From: an uncultured Lachnospiraceae bacterium
GTDB lineage: Bacteria; Bacillota; Clostridia; Lachnospirales; Lachnospiraceae
Length of the DNA stretch: 64,000 nucleotides
NCBI GenBank assembly: GCA_949840805.1
Contig: CATKXR010000010.1
Location: forward strand, 1-64,000
Direction of reading: 5' to 3'
This document shows positions 28,277 to 36,858 of this stretch, piece after piece (position 1 is the stretch's first letter; each line of letters begins with the position of its first letter). Under the pieces are notes generated by a model. The model was not told where the DNA came from. It saw only the letters and a list, made by a program, of their open reading frames with translations, and did no database searches. The position numbers and the translations under genes were made by a program.

Positions 28277-29506
28277 TTACTGCATCTCATAAACGCCGTT
28301 TACAATCTTAACAGCCTTCGGGGCCTTACCGGTCTCACCGGCAGCGTCCCATGTCATGCCATCGCCGGTCAGGCCATCGATGGTAATCTCAGTCATAGCC
28401 GTCTTCATGGCATCACAGATCGCAGAGGCATCCATATCCGGAGTAATGCCGGCCTTCTCAGCCGCCGCCTTGATGGCATATACGGCATCATAAGCATCCG
28501 CAGCAAACTGGTTCGGCTCAATGCCATAAGCAGCTACATAAGCATCGGTAAATGCCTTGCTTCCCTCTTCCGTAGCGGAGAACGGGGTCAGCAGCATAAC
28601 GCCTTCTGCCAGGGAGGTATCAAAATTCTCAACGCTTAAGATACCATCCATACCATCCACGCCAAAGAACACAGGGGCAAACTCTTTATCGCTGGCCTGC
28701 TTCAGGATCACAGATGCCTCCTGATAGTAAATGGGCAGGAACACAAGGTCAGCCCCGGCATCTTTTGCCTTGTCAAGCTGTACGGAAAAATCCGTATTGG
28801 TGTCTGCAGTAAACGCCTCGTCGGCCACGATCTCCAGATTCTGGTTGGCAGCCTCGGCCACAAAGGACTCACGGATACCGGCAGAATACTCGGTAGAGCT
28901 GTCATAAATAATGGCAATCTTGGTTCCCAGCTTATGCTCGCTGATATACTGGGCGGAAGCCGTTCCCTGAGCCGGGTCGGCAAAGCATACACGGAACACA
29001 TTCTCCGGCGCCGCGCACTCTACGGCTGAACCGGAAGGAGTAATCTGAAACAGGTTATCATTGGCAGATTCCGTCGCAACCGCGATACAGGGCTTGGAAG
29101 TAACCGCGCCTACCAACATCTGCATCTCCCAGTCCTTTAAGGTATTGTAGGCATTGACAGATTTCTCCGGGTCATGCTCGTCATCCTGGGAGTTCACCTC
29201 CAGCATGGCGCCGTTTACGCCGCCGGCCGCGTTAATCTCCTTGACGGCCAGATCCACACCGTTCTCCACGGCAATGCCATAAGCCGCCGCAGGCCCGGTA
29301 AGAGGCCCGATCACGCCGATCTTAAAGGAGCCGCCTTCTGCTGAAGGAGCCGCCTCATCCCCCTTCTTGTCCGCCGCTTCGGCTGCTGTTGTGGTGTCAT
29401 TGCCACCTGCCGCTTCCTGCTTCCCGGAATCAGCAGAATTCCCGCCGCAGGCAGTCAGGGATACGGCAAGGGCTGCCGCAAGACCAAGTCCAACAAACTT
29501 TCTCAT
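28277..29506 (-). CDS. livK: Branched-chain amino acid binding lipoprotein LivK
   Basis: The 409-residue lipoprotein has a signal peptide with lipobox LTAC (Cys about 20), a low-complexity Ala/Gly/Glu linker to about residue 50, and a type I periplasmic binding fold (IGVIGPLTGPAAAYGIAVEN). It is the ligand-capture part of the transporter. GAGGAGG sets the ATG at 29506; the open frame extends 58 codons upstream into the untranslated leader. Confidence 0.95.
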   Translation of the reverse strand: MRKFVGLGLAAALAVSLTACGGNSADSGKQEAAGGNDTTTAAEAADKKGDEAAPSAEGGSFKIGVIGPLTGPAAAYGIAVENGVDLAVKEINAAGGVNGAMLEVNSQDDEHDPEKSVNAYNTLKDWEMQMLVGAVTSKPCIAVATESANDNLFQITPSGSAVECAAPENVFRVCFADPAQGTASAQYISEHKLGTKIAIIYDSSTEYSAGIRESFVAEAANQNLEIVADEAFTADTNTDFSVQLDKAKDAGADLVFLPIYYQEASVILKQASDKEFAPVFFGVDGMDGILSVENFDTSLAEGVMLLTPFSATEEGSKAFTDAYVAAYGIEPNQFAADAYDAVYAIKAAAEKAGITPDMDASAICDAMKTAMTEITIDGLTGDGMTWDAAGETGKAPKAVKIVNGVYEMQ

Positions 29507-29740
29507 AATTGTTTCCTCCTCTTTGTTTTTCGTCACTCTTTTGTCTCCAGTCCCGGAAAAACGCACATAAACTTGCGATACCGACAGGCTTTGACAGAGA
29601 ATGATGTATATTCCGGCGCTCGCATGCGCCAGCCTGCCAGGGAAACGGTTTTTTGCATCTGCAGGCTTTTGCAGCTTCATTCTGTTTTCTTTTATAAAAA
29701 ATCAGGAGAAATACAGGAAAACCGCACCCCGCTAAGCTGA
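29507..29740 (-). promoter_or_regulatory. Long 5' leader of livK
   Basis: About 230 nt separate the predicted start of transcription from the livK start codon. The stretch is open in the livK frame, but I see no ribosome site supporting translation and recognise no known riboswitch. It could hold an attenuator responding to branched-chain amino acids. Confidence 0.4.
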
Positions 29741-29745
29741 AAAAT

Positions 29746-29774
29746 ATTATAATCGCATAAAAATCCATTGTCAA
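29746..29774 (-). promoter_or_regulatory. Consensus sigma-A promoter of the liv operon
   Basis: Perfect TTGACA (29769-29774) and TATAAT (29746-29751) with a 17-bp spacer on the minus strand. This is the best promoter match I found in the window. Confidence 0.9.
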
Positions 29775-29821
29775 GAACTTTTATACATAACAGACGGAAC
29801 ATGACAGACAAGTTTAATCGC

Positions 29822-30946
29822 TTACTGCCCGGCAAGCTTTGCCACCTCTTTGACATCCAACCCCAAATATTCAGCTATCTTTTCCAGAGGCAGGCTCCCG
29901 TCTGCAATCATCCTTAAAGCAGACTTATGCTTTTCTTCTTGTATTGCCTGCCTTCCTCTCTGTTGTTCCGCTTCTATTGCCTGCCTTCCTCTCTGCTGTT
30001 CTGCTTCTACTGCCTGCTTCCTTCTCTGCTGTTCCGCTTCTACTGCCTGCTTCCTTCTCTGCTGTTCCGCTTCTACCGCCTGCCTTCCTCTCTTCTGTTC
30101 CGCCTCTACCGCCTGTTTCACTGCTTCCTCTTTCTCCCTCTCAAATATCATTGCTACCTTTGTCATCTGAATTACCCTCCTTATAGCCTTTGCGCTTTCT
30201 TCATCTATAATCTTGTCGGTGAAGGTTAGAATTCCTGCCAGGACAAAAAGCTGCTGCTCTCTGTCCCGAATCTTTACTGCCAGTTCCACAGTCTCCTGAA
30301 TCTTCCTTTCCTTTTCCCCTCGCTTTCTGTAGGACAAGGGCAGAATGATGAATTCCATCTGTTCCCTGTCGTCCAGTTTTTCACCGCTTCCCACCTTTTT
30401 CTTCAGACGTGATAAAATATCGTCTCCGTCAAGTTCTGATAAAAAGGCCGGCTCCACAGTCAGTTTTACTGCTCCCACATCATAGCTCTCCGACACAGTC
30501 TCTCTGCGGATGTCCCCGGTATACACTACGATCATTCTTAGATTCGGGCAAATCCTCCCTTCCTTTTCATACCGATTGACGATTCCTGACAAATAATTTA
30601 AGTATTTTACCTTGCTCTCCCTTTTGTATTCGCTCTCATAATCCACCAAAGCCACGGTTCCATCCTCTAATTCCAGAAGATTGTCGAGACGGAGCTCATT
30701 GACTTTGACAGCCGGTATATTCGTTGGCAGCACTGACCGGATTCTTCCAGTATCCACTCCGTATACCTGAAAGCTTTTCCCCTTTAGCTGTTCCGCAAAT
30801 ATTTTGCTGGTAATGTCCTTGTTCTGGTAGGCGATATCTCGTCCCGCTTTCTTTTGCGGACTCTTCTTATTTGTATTCGTCTTTTTCTCTGGCTTCCTTA
30901 AACTCTCTGCCTTGTAAGATTCTCTTCCGTGTTTTTCGCTCTCCAC
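29822..30946 (-). CDS. Rpn/PD-(D/E)XK nuclease family protein, long copy
   Basis: The protein (374 residues) belongs to the Rpn-like recombination-promoting nuclease group, often annotated as PD-(D/E)XK transposase family. The acidic core ELRLDNLLELEDG ... LVDYESEYK (about 85-110) fits D-(E)xK. A coiled, Gln/Glu/Arg-rich tandem repeat (11 residues, five to six copies, about 280-340) precedes a C-terminal helix (LEKIAEYLGLDVKEV) found in many members. The start is GTG at 30946 with GGAGG 6 nt upstream. A near-identical but shortened paralogue is at 36859-37614, including about 170 bp of upstream DNA. Whether it moves DNA is unknown. Confidence 0.8.
   Translation of the reverse strand: MESEKHGRESYKAESLRKPEKKTNTNKKSPQKKAGRDIAYQNKDITSKIFAEQLKGKSFQVYGVDTGRIRSVLPTNIPAVKVNELRLDNLLELEDGTVALVDYESEYKRESKVKYLNYLSGIVNRYEKEGRICPNLRMIVVYTGDIRRETVSESYDVGAVKLTVEPAFLSELDGDDILSRLKKKVGSGEKLDDREQMEFIILPLSYRKRGEKERKIQETVELAVKIRDREQQLFVLAGILTFTDKIIDEESAKAIRRVIQMTKVAMIFEREKEEAVKQAVEAEQKRGRQAVEAEQQRRKQAVEAEQQRRKQAVEAEQQRGRQAIEAEQQRGRQAIQEEKHKSALRMIADGSLPLEKIAEYLGLDVKEVAKLAGQ
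29945..30109. repeat. Five tandem 33-bp coding repeats
   Basis: Units at 29945-29977, 29978-30010, 30011-30043, 30044-30076 and 30077-30109 encode QAVEAEQQRRK-like 11-mers inside the nuclease gene. The units differ at a few positions; units 3 and 4 are identical. The copy number may vary by slippage or recombination. Confidence 0.9.
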
Positions 30947-30955
30947 GCTTTTCCT

Positions 30956-30993
30956 CCTGCTTTTATTTATTTGACCTGGATTTTAAAAGCAGG
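30956..30993 (-). promoter_or_regulatory. Leader hairpin covering the ribosome site of the long Rpn copy
   Basis: A perfect 10-bp stem (30956-30965 with 30984-30993) includes the GCAGG part of the GCAGGAGG ribosome site. The paralogue has the same stem at 37624-37662, so it is conserved and may limit translation. Confidence 0.65.
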
Positions 30994-31081
30994 ATTTCAC
31001 TTTAGAAAGAATAGAATCTTTACAGATGCAGCGTACTGCAGAACCGGCCTTTCTGGCCGCAGAAATCTTTGCTTTGGTAAG

Positions 31082-31110
31082 ATTATATCATCCGTAATTG
31101 GATAATGCAA
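31082..31110 (-). promoter_or_regulatory. Promoter of the long Rpn copy
   Basis: TTGCAT (31105-31110) and TATAAT (31082-31087), 17-bp spacer, minus strand. The same promoter stands before the paralogue. Confidence 0.8.
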
Positions 31111-31149
31111 TGGTTTTTTCTATATTTCTGCTATAACAGCCCAACAACC

Positions 31150-31193
31150 AAAAAAGGAAGAACCCCTAATGCTTCCCCAAGCCGGGTCCTTCC
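31150..31193 (-). terminator. Rho-independent terminator of the secreted protein gene
   Basis: A 10-bp stem with one G-T pair (31156-31165 with 31184-31193) is followed on the minus strand by six T, about 55 nt after the stop codon. Confidence 0.8.
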
Positions 31194-31246
31194 CACAAAC
31201 TATAAGTCCAATTTATTTCAGTACGGTTCCTTAATATTATATCTTC

Positions 31247-32485
31247 TTAATTTTTATACTTCGTAGTGAACGAATAAGACATGGTTTCGAAATTGTCACC
31301 AAGCTGGATCCGGAATTCTATCTTGGAATCTCCGTTCTTATACCTATAAGTTCCTGTTTTTAAGGTGGTGCCTTCCAGTGTGCCCTTCAGTTGCGGATAT
31401 TCGGCTCTAAGCCTCGGCACCCTCACATCCTTCATCTCGGCAACAGAAATCCCCGCTGCCGTAAACGTAATCGCCGGGCGTGTAAAATTGCGGTTACTGA
31501 CCGTGACAGTAACCTCATTCCTGTCCTTGGAAATCCACAGATGTACTCGATCGATGTCGCTGTTCTGGCTCATTGGGGAGGAATCGAACGTTTCGGTCGT
31601 AAATTCCGGCGCGTTGTACATATCCTTGGCCTGCTGCACCGTAACCAGATCGTACCCATTATGATAAAGCGCAAGTCCAAAGTCGGCTAAGGCATCCAGG
31701 ATCTCCGGCCCCGTTTTCTCGCTGAAGTCGGAAAGCCTTAACGATTTCCCGTTATACGTGATCGTTGAAAGCGCACCAAACAGTTCCGGATTATCTGCCG
31801 GTTTCATCGCCTCCTTCGGCGTGGTGTGATCCGGCTTCCAGCGGTTTGAGCAAAATTCATATTTTTTGGCGCCGGCATCAATGCCGACAGCTCTCCCGGG
31901 GTTTCCGCCCGCGCAGTACGAATAGTCCCTGGTAAGATAGCTGGCCTGGAACTGTCCGCCGGCTGTCAACGGATATGCACCCGTAAGTTCCGAGAAATCT
32001 CCGTTCTTCATTTTTTCGCCGCTCGCGCCCACGGCTCCGAACTTCGCCTCCGAGGCCATGTTGCAGCTCACTATGATCCCGGAGACCCTGCCAAACTCAA
32101 GCTTTCCAGTCAGAGTCTTTCCGTACTCGGGCAGTGGATCCGATGCAAACTGCATCGTGATGAAAGAATTATTCTCAAAATCATACGAGTTATACAGGTT
32201 CATGATCACATCATGCGTGAGATCGTTCTCCCGCTCAACGAATTTGTATTTTTCCTCATACACATAGACCGTAGTAATCATAAACCCCGCGGTCTCGATC
32301 TGTGTCAGGATCTCCTCAAACGACATCGTCTCCCAGTCCGCCAGCCGAAGCTGCCGCCCGTTCACATCGATCACCGAAAGATCCGAAAAGACCTGATCCT
32401 TTTCATCCGCAAACGCCGTAACCGAGCCGGCAAGCAGGCAGAGACAGACCACCGCCACAAAGAAACGCTTCAGAAAATGTTTCAA
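31247..32485 (-). CDS. Secreted protein with internal duplication, unknown function
   Basis: The protein of about 412 residues has a signal peptide (FFVAVVCLCLLAGSVTAFA) and no other membrane segment, so it is probably exported. Two related parts are visible: FSDLSVIDVNGRQLRLADW near the start and FGALSTITYNGKSLRLSDF near the middle, each followed by an EILxx(I/L)xxxGF/GL segment and a beta-rich region. The start is unclear: a TTG at 32485 lies 10 nt after AAGGAG, and another TTG is at 32512; a GTG lies between. I do not recognise the family. It stands alone with its own terminator. Confidence 0.7.
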   Translation of the reverse strand: MKHFLKRFFVAVVCLCLLAGSVTAFADEKDQVFSDLSVIDVNGRQLRLADWETMSFEEILTQIETAGFMITTVYVYEEKYKFVERENDLTHDVIMNLYNSYDFENNSFITMQFASDPLPEYGKTLTGKLEFGRVSGIIVSCNMASEAKFGAVGASGEKMKNGDFSELTGAYPLTAGGQFQASYLTRDYSYCAGGNPGRAVGIDAGAKKYEFCSNRWKPDHTTPKEAMKPADNPELFGALSTITYNGKSLRLSDFSEKTGPEILDALADFGLALYHNGYDLVTVQQAKDMYNAPEFTTETFDSSPMSQNSDIDRVHLWISKDRNEVTVTVSNRNFTRPAITFTAAGISVAEMKDVRVPRLRAEYPQLKGTLEGTTLKTGTYRYKNGDSKIEFRIQLGDNFETMSYSFTTKYKN

Positions 32486-32543
32486 AAAAATCACACTCCT
32501 TTCTCCTTCCAAAAATCCTGTAAAATTTATTTTCTATACTTAT

Positions 32544-32608
32544 CCTTACAGGAATCCTCCAGTGCAACACATTATGGAATTGTGTTGCACCGGAGGATTC
32601 CTGTAAGG
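32544..32608. repeat. 65-bp palindrome, copy 1
   Basis: Arms CCTTACAGGAATCCTCC (32544-32560) and its complement (32592-32608) are perfect; after one mismatch, GTGCAACACA (32562-32571) pairs with 32581-32590. The 29-bp core recurs in inverted orientation at 32826-32862. I see no gene in 32513-32998. Confidence 0.85.
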
Positions 32609-32785
32609 AGCATAAAAAACGTTGGAAATAAAAGGATTCTGCCACTTTAGACATAGAAAATCCTGTCTGGGAAAACGTGCGGGATACCGCTCAAAGAAGT
32701 GCATGAAAATGCCGGAAAAAATGATTTCTTAAGAAATTTCGCCCTGTTCCTTCAGAAATTCTTAACCTTTTTGGCTGAAATAACT

Positions 32786-32814
32786 TTGCAATATGACAAA
32801 AACAGTGTTATAAT
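32786..32814 (+). promoter_or_regulatory. Orphan plus-strand promoter
   Basis: TTGCAA (32786-32791) and TATAAT (32809-32814), 17-bp spacer. It points into palindrome copy 2, not into a gene. A short hairpin RNA is possible. Confidence 0.55.
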
Positions 32815-32825
32815 TATGAAGTAGT

Positions 32826-32862
32826 CTGAGTGCAACACAATTCCATATTGTGTTGCACTCAG
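32826..32862. repeat. 37-bp perfect palindrome, copy 2
   Basis: Perfect 16-bp arms (32826-32841 and 32847-32862) with a 5-nt loop, followed on the plus strand by TATTTTTATAC. Its core GTGCAACACAAT repeats copy 1 with one difference in 29 bp. Confidence 0.9.
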
Positions 32863-32998
32863 TATTTTTATACTTGCATGCATCCTTATTTGCCAAATGA
32901 TTCGGTATATTCTATAAAAATATGGGGACTGTACTGGTATATCATTTGACTCATGGGTATATCAACTCCCTGCAGGATAAAAATCCATAAAAATCCGT

Positions 32999-34831
32999 CT
33001 AATGGCTCCCAAACACCTCCATAGCCGCTTCCTCCTCAAATTGCCGGGAATACAAGCCAGAATAATATCCGCCTCTGCCCAGCAGCGTCTGATGGCTTCC
33101 CTGTTCAATGATTTTGCCGTCCTTCACCACCAGAATCAGATCCGACTGGCGGATTGTTGACAACCTGTGGGCAATCACAAAGGACGTGTGTCCCTTCAGC
33201 AGACGGCTGGCGGCTTCCTGGATCAACTGCTCTGTCTGCGTATCAATGGATGAAGTTGCTTCATCCAGCACAAAGATGGCAGGGTTGGAAAGAATCGCCC
33301 TGGCAAAGGAGATCAACTGCTTTTCCCCCACTGAAAGCCTGCCGCCGCTCTCCCCCACATGACTCTCATAGCCCAGAGGTAGCTTTGATACCACCGTGTC
33401 CAGGGATACCTGTCTGGCTGCTTCCTCCACCTCCTCGTCAGTGGCATCCAAACGGCCATAACGGATATTCTCTTTCACTGTCCCGGAGAACAGGTGAGGA
33501 TTTTGGAGCACATAACCGATCTGGCTGTGCAGCCACAATTGAGAACGTTCCCGGTAATCCACTCCGTCAATCAGAATCCGTCCCTCTGTCGGCTCAAAAA
33601 AACGCCCCAGAAGATTTACCAAGGTGGACTTGCCCGCGCCTGTCTCACCTACAATCGCCACATTCATCCCTGCCGGCACATGGAGGTTAAAATGCTCCAG
33701 CACATACTCCTTGCCGTCCGGATATTGGAACGATACATCCTCAAACACGATATCCCCGCGAATCCGGTCCCAATTTTCCTTTTTAGCCGTAAAGGCATCT
33801 CCGTACTTTGCAATCACCTCTTCCCGGTCTGCCACATCAGGCTTTTGCTCCAGCAAATCCATAACCCGTTCAATATTGGCCTGGCAGGATATAAGCTCTG
33901 ACAGCAGCCTGGCCAGTTGCTGGATCGGCTCAAAAATAATCACAGCATAAGAAATAAATACAGACAAGGTTCCCAGTTCCATGGCCTGTTCCCGCACCAT
34001 CCACCCGCCTCTGACCAGCACGACCGCAGACGCCACAGAGCCAAAAAGAAGGATAACCGGGATATAGATGGCATTTAACCTGGCCGAACGGCTGGCGGCC
34101 CGGTGCATGTCTGCCGTCCGAAGAAAGAATTCCCGGTCATTCTCCTGCTCGATCCCCATGCTTTTTGAAGTCCTTACGCCTGTGATTCCCTCATGGTAGG
34201 CGCTGGTAATCTGCGAATTGATTTTGCGCATTTTCCGGTTCCAGTGCAGGATCCGGTTCTGAAAATAAACAGTCAGCAGGGCGATACCAGGCACAATCAG
34301 CAAAATGATAAAAGCCAGCCTGCCATCTAGCAGAAACATAACCACAAACACACTGGCCACATAGATCAACGCCCAAAACATATCCACCAGCCCCCAGGCA
34401 ATCATGGAGGCGATCCGCAGAGTATCGCTCATCACCCGTGCATGGATATATCCCACTGGTGTTGTATTGTAGTAGGAAAAAGACAAGGCCTGCAGATGCT
34501 GAAACTGGACCCATTTCAAATCCCGTCCCACATTCATCTCAATCGTAGTGGCCGCATGGACGGAAAAATACACGCTGACCGTCTGAGCCACGATCATCAG
34601 CACATAGGCAATCACAAAGGGCTGCAGGCCGCTAAGGGTATCCTGGGTAATAAAATGGCCAATCGCATAACTTTGGAACAGGGGAGTCAGCACATCCACC
34701 CCTGCCAGAAAAACATTCAGCCCTAGTGTAATGATAAAATACCGGCGGTAAGGCCTGAAAAAGGGAATCATTTTCGCCCAGGTACGGAAACAAAAGGGCT
34801 TGTTATAGTCCTGTTCCTCATACGCCGCCAT
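32999..34831 (-). CDS. ABC exporter half-transporter A (heterodimer partner)
   Basis: The 610-residue protein has an N-terminal six-helix membrane domain (about 20-330) and a C-terminal ATPase with Walker A GETGAGKST, Walker B VLDEATSSID with the catalytic Glu, and a degenerate signature LSVGE in place of LSGGQ. With the adjacent gene it would form a heterodimeric exporter of the TM287/288 or BmrCD type, with one degenerate nucleotide site. The start overlaps the end of the partner gene by 14 nt. Substrate unknown; such pairs often export drugs, lipids or peptides. Confidence 0.92.
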   Translation of the reverse strand: MAAYEEQDYNKPFCFRTWAKMIPFFRPYRRYFIITLGLNVFLAGVDVLTPLFQSYAIGHFITQDTLSGLQPFVIAYVLMIVAQTVSVYFSVHAATTIEMNVGRDLKWVQFQHLQALSFSYYNTTPVGYIHARVMSDTLRIASMIAWGLVDMFWALIYVASVFVVMFLLDGRLAFIILLIVPGIALLTVYFQNRILHWNRKMRKINSQITSAYHEGITGVRTSKSMGIEQENDREFFLRTADMHRAASRSARLNAIYIPVILLFGSVASAVVLVRGGWMVREQAMELGTLSVFISYAVIIFEPIQQLARLLSELISCQANIERVMDLLEQKPDVADREEVIAKYGDAFTAKKENWDRIRGDIVFEDVSFQYPDGKEYVLEHFNLHVPAGMNVAIVGETGAGKSTLVNLLGRFFEPTEGRILIDGVDYRERSQLWLHSQIGYVLQNPHLFSGTVKENIRYGRLDATDEEVEEAARQVSLDTVVSKLPLGYESHVGESGGRLSVGEKQLISFARAILSNPAIFVLDEATSSIDTQTEQLIQEAASRLLKGHTSFVIAHRLSTIRQSDLILVVKDGKIIEQGSHQTLLGRGGYYSGLYSRQFEEEAAMEVFGSH

Positions 34832-36842
34832 GCTGCACCTCCTCTGCCTTTTCCTGCTCTCCTGCCTTTGCCTGTTTTCCTGCCTTCACTGGCTTCCCTG
34901 CCTTTGCCTGCTTTTCCGCCTTCACCGGCTTCCCTGCCTTTGCCTGCTTTTCTGCCTCTATCGGCTTCCCTGTCTTTGCCTGCTTTTCCGCCTCCATCGG
35001 CTTCCCTGACTCCGGCCGGACGACTTTTCCCTCTCCATCCCTGCCGCATTCCACCTGCCTTCTGTCATCCTGGCTCATCTGGATATCATAAATCTGCCGA
35101 TAGATCCCGTGGTTTTGGAGCAGCTGGCCATGAGTCCCCAGCTCCTTCACCCGGCCGCCGTTCAGCACCAGAATCTGATCCGCACCCATAAGCGTAGTGA
35201 CCCGATGGGAAATCAGGATAACGGTAGCTTCCTTTACCTTTTCCTTTAACGCTGCCCGGATCCTGGAATCCGTCTCAGCATCCACTGCCGACAAGGAATC
35301 ATCAAATATCATCACAGGCGCCTTCTGCAAAAGCATCCTGGCAATCGCCACTCTCTGTCTCTGTCCACCGGACAAGGTTACACCCCGCTCGCCCACCAAT
35401 GTTTCATAGCCATCTGCAAAATTCTGTATGGCGTCATGAATACAGGCGGTCTGTGCAGCCTGGACAATCTCCTCCATAGAAGCTCCCGGGGCAGAGACAG
35501 CAATATTTTCCCTTATGGTTCTGGAATAGAGAAATGGCTCCTGAAGTACCATACCAATATTCCTGCGCAGCCATTCTAAGGGCAGATCCCGGATATCTGT
35601 CCCTCCAATAGTGATAACGCCTTTGCCCTCCTCCAGCTCATATAACCGGGTTAAAAGCTGTACAATCGTAGATTTCCCGCTTCCCGTGCCCCCCAGGATT
35701 CCAAAGGTCTGCCCCTGCACAATCGAGAAGGAGATGTCATCCAGGACCTCCTTCCCCTGCTCATAGGAAAACGATACATGGGAAAAAGTAATATCCGTAT
35801 GCCGGGGAAGCTTTACGTCCTGTGCCTTTTCCTTTTGCTGCTCTGTTTTGTTTTCCCTGTAAGCCTCTTCCTGCCCATGGATAATGTAGTCCACCCGCTC
35901 AAAAGACACCCCTGCCTTGCTCATATCCGAAAGGATCCTCCCCAGGCCGCGGACCGGCCACACCAATACCGTATTGTAAGAGGCAAAAGCTACAAACTCA
36001 CCTGCAGACAAATTGCCATGGACTGCCTCTGCCGCCCCCAGCACAATCACTGCCACCACCTGAAGTCCTGTGATCAGGTCCCCTACTCCCCAGTAAAGGC
36101 CGGACAAAGTTCCAAGATGAATCCACATTTTGGCAAAGGCCTCATTCTTTTCCCGGAAACGGTCCATCTCAAACTGTTCCCGCCCAAAAGCCCGTACCAC
36201 CCGCACACCGGTTGCGTTTTCCTGCACCACGGTGGATAACTCTCCCTCCGCCTCGTCCGCTTTGGCAAATCGCTTTGCAATCAGGTGATAAAAGATTGCC
36301 GAATATCCTGCTACAACAGGCACAAACAAAAGCACCACCACCGCCAGCTTTCGATCCATAGAGACCATCATCGCAAAAGAAATCCCCACTAAGAAGATCG
36401 TCCGGAAGACCTCTAAAAGCTGTGTTACCACAAAATTCCGGATCACCTCCACGTCAGAGGTGCATCGCTGGATAATATCCCCCGTCTGATTCCTGTCATG
36501 CCAGCTCATTGGCAGTCTCTGTACGTGGACAAACAAAGAGTCCCGCATATTCTTTGCAAAATTTTCCCCCGCCCGGGCTGTACAGGTACGGCTTACAAAC
36601 ATGGATACGCCGGATAAGGCAGACACGCCTATGATCCCAAGGGACAAAATCCAAAGATTCTCCCGCAGATAACCATATCCGCCCCCGCCTAAAACCTGGT
36701 CAATACTGAAGCGGAAAATCTGAGGCGTCACCGCATTGAAGGCCGTGGCCGCCAGGGAGGCGAAAATTGCACATAAAAAATATCGCTTGGAGCCGTGGAA
36801 ATACCGCAAAATCAGTTTTGCTTTTCTATGTTTTATGTTCAA
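34818..36842 (-). CDS. ABC exporter half-transporter B with repeat tail
   Basis: The 674-residue partner has a six-helix membrane domain and an ATPase with Walker A GGTGSGKST and an intact LSGGQ signature, but Walker B reads MIFDDSLSAVD: Asp replaces the catalytic Glu. With the LSVGE of its partner this makes one degenerate site, as expected for heterodimers. After the ATPase a tail of about 80 residues carries four 12-residue repeats (GKPxxAEKQAKA), Lys-rich and probably disordered, which is unusual. The gene begins 16 bp after the short Rpn copy and may be transcribed with it. Confidence 0.9.
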   Translation of the reverse strand: MNIKHRKAKLILRYFHGSKRYFLCAIFASLAATAFNAVTPQIFRFSIDQVLGGGGYGYLRENLWILSLGIIGVSALSGVSMFVSRTCTARAGENFAKNMRDSLFVHVQRLPMSWHDRNQTGDIIQRCTSDVEVIRNFVVTQLLEVFRTIFLVGISFAMMVSMDRKLAVVVLLFVPVVAGYSAIFYHLIAKRFAKADEAEGELSTVVQENATGVRVVRAFGREQFEMDRFREKNEAFAKMWIHLGTLSGLYWGVGDLITGLQVVAVIVLGAAEAVHGNLSAGEFVAFASYNTVLVWPVRGLGRILSDMSKAGVSFERVDYIIHGQEEAYRENKTEQQKEKAQDVKLPRHTDITFSHVSFSYEQGKEVLDDISFSIVQGQTFGILGGTGSGKSTIVQLLTRLYELEEGKGVITIGGTDIRDLPLEWLRRNIGMVLQEPFLYSRTIRENIAVSAPGASMEEIVQAAQTACIHDAIQNFADGYETLVGERGVTLSGGQRQRVAIARMLLQKAPVMIFDDSLSAVDAETDSRIRAALKEKVKEATVILISHRVTTLMGADQILVLNGGRVKELGTHGQLLQNHGIYRQIYDIQMSQDDRRQVECGRDGEGKVVRPESGKPMEAEKQAKTGKPIEAEKQAKAGKPVKAEKQAKAGKPVKAGKQAKAGEQEKAEEVQHGGV

Positions 36843-36858
36843 GATATGCCGTCCTTTT

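Noticed and set aside
29507-29680. Upstream extension of livK
   Set aside because: It lacks a ribosome site and lies before a clear lipoprotein signal peptide; it is treated as untranslated leader.
29945-30109. Regular repeats resembling a CRISPR array
   Set aside because: The units are adjacent 33-bp coding repeats without spacers, inside a nuclease gene.
35778-36239. Plus-strand open frame inside the ABC exporter gene
   Set aside because: It is antisense to a conserved ATPase/permease gene, with no family match or ribosome site; many similar antisense frames over conserved genes were left out.
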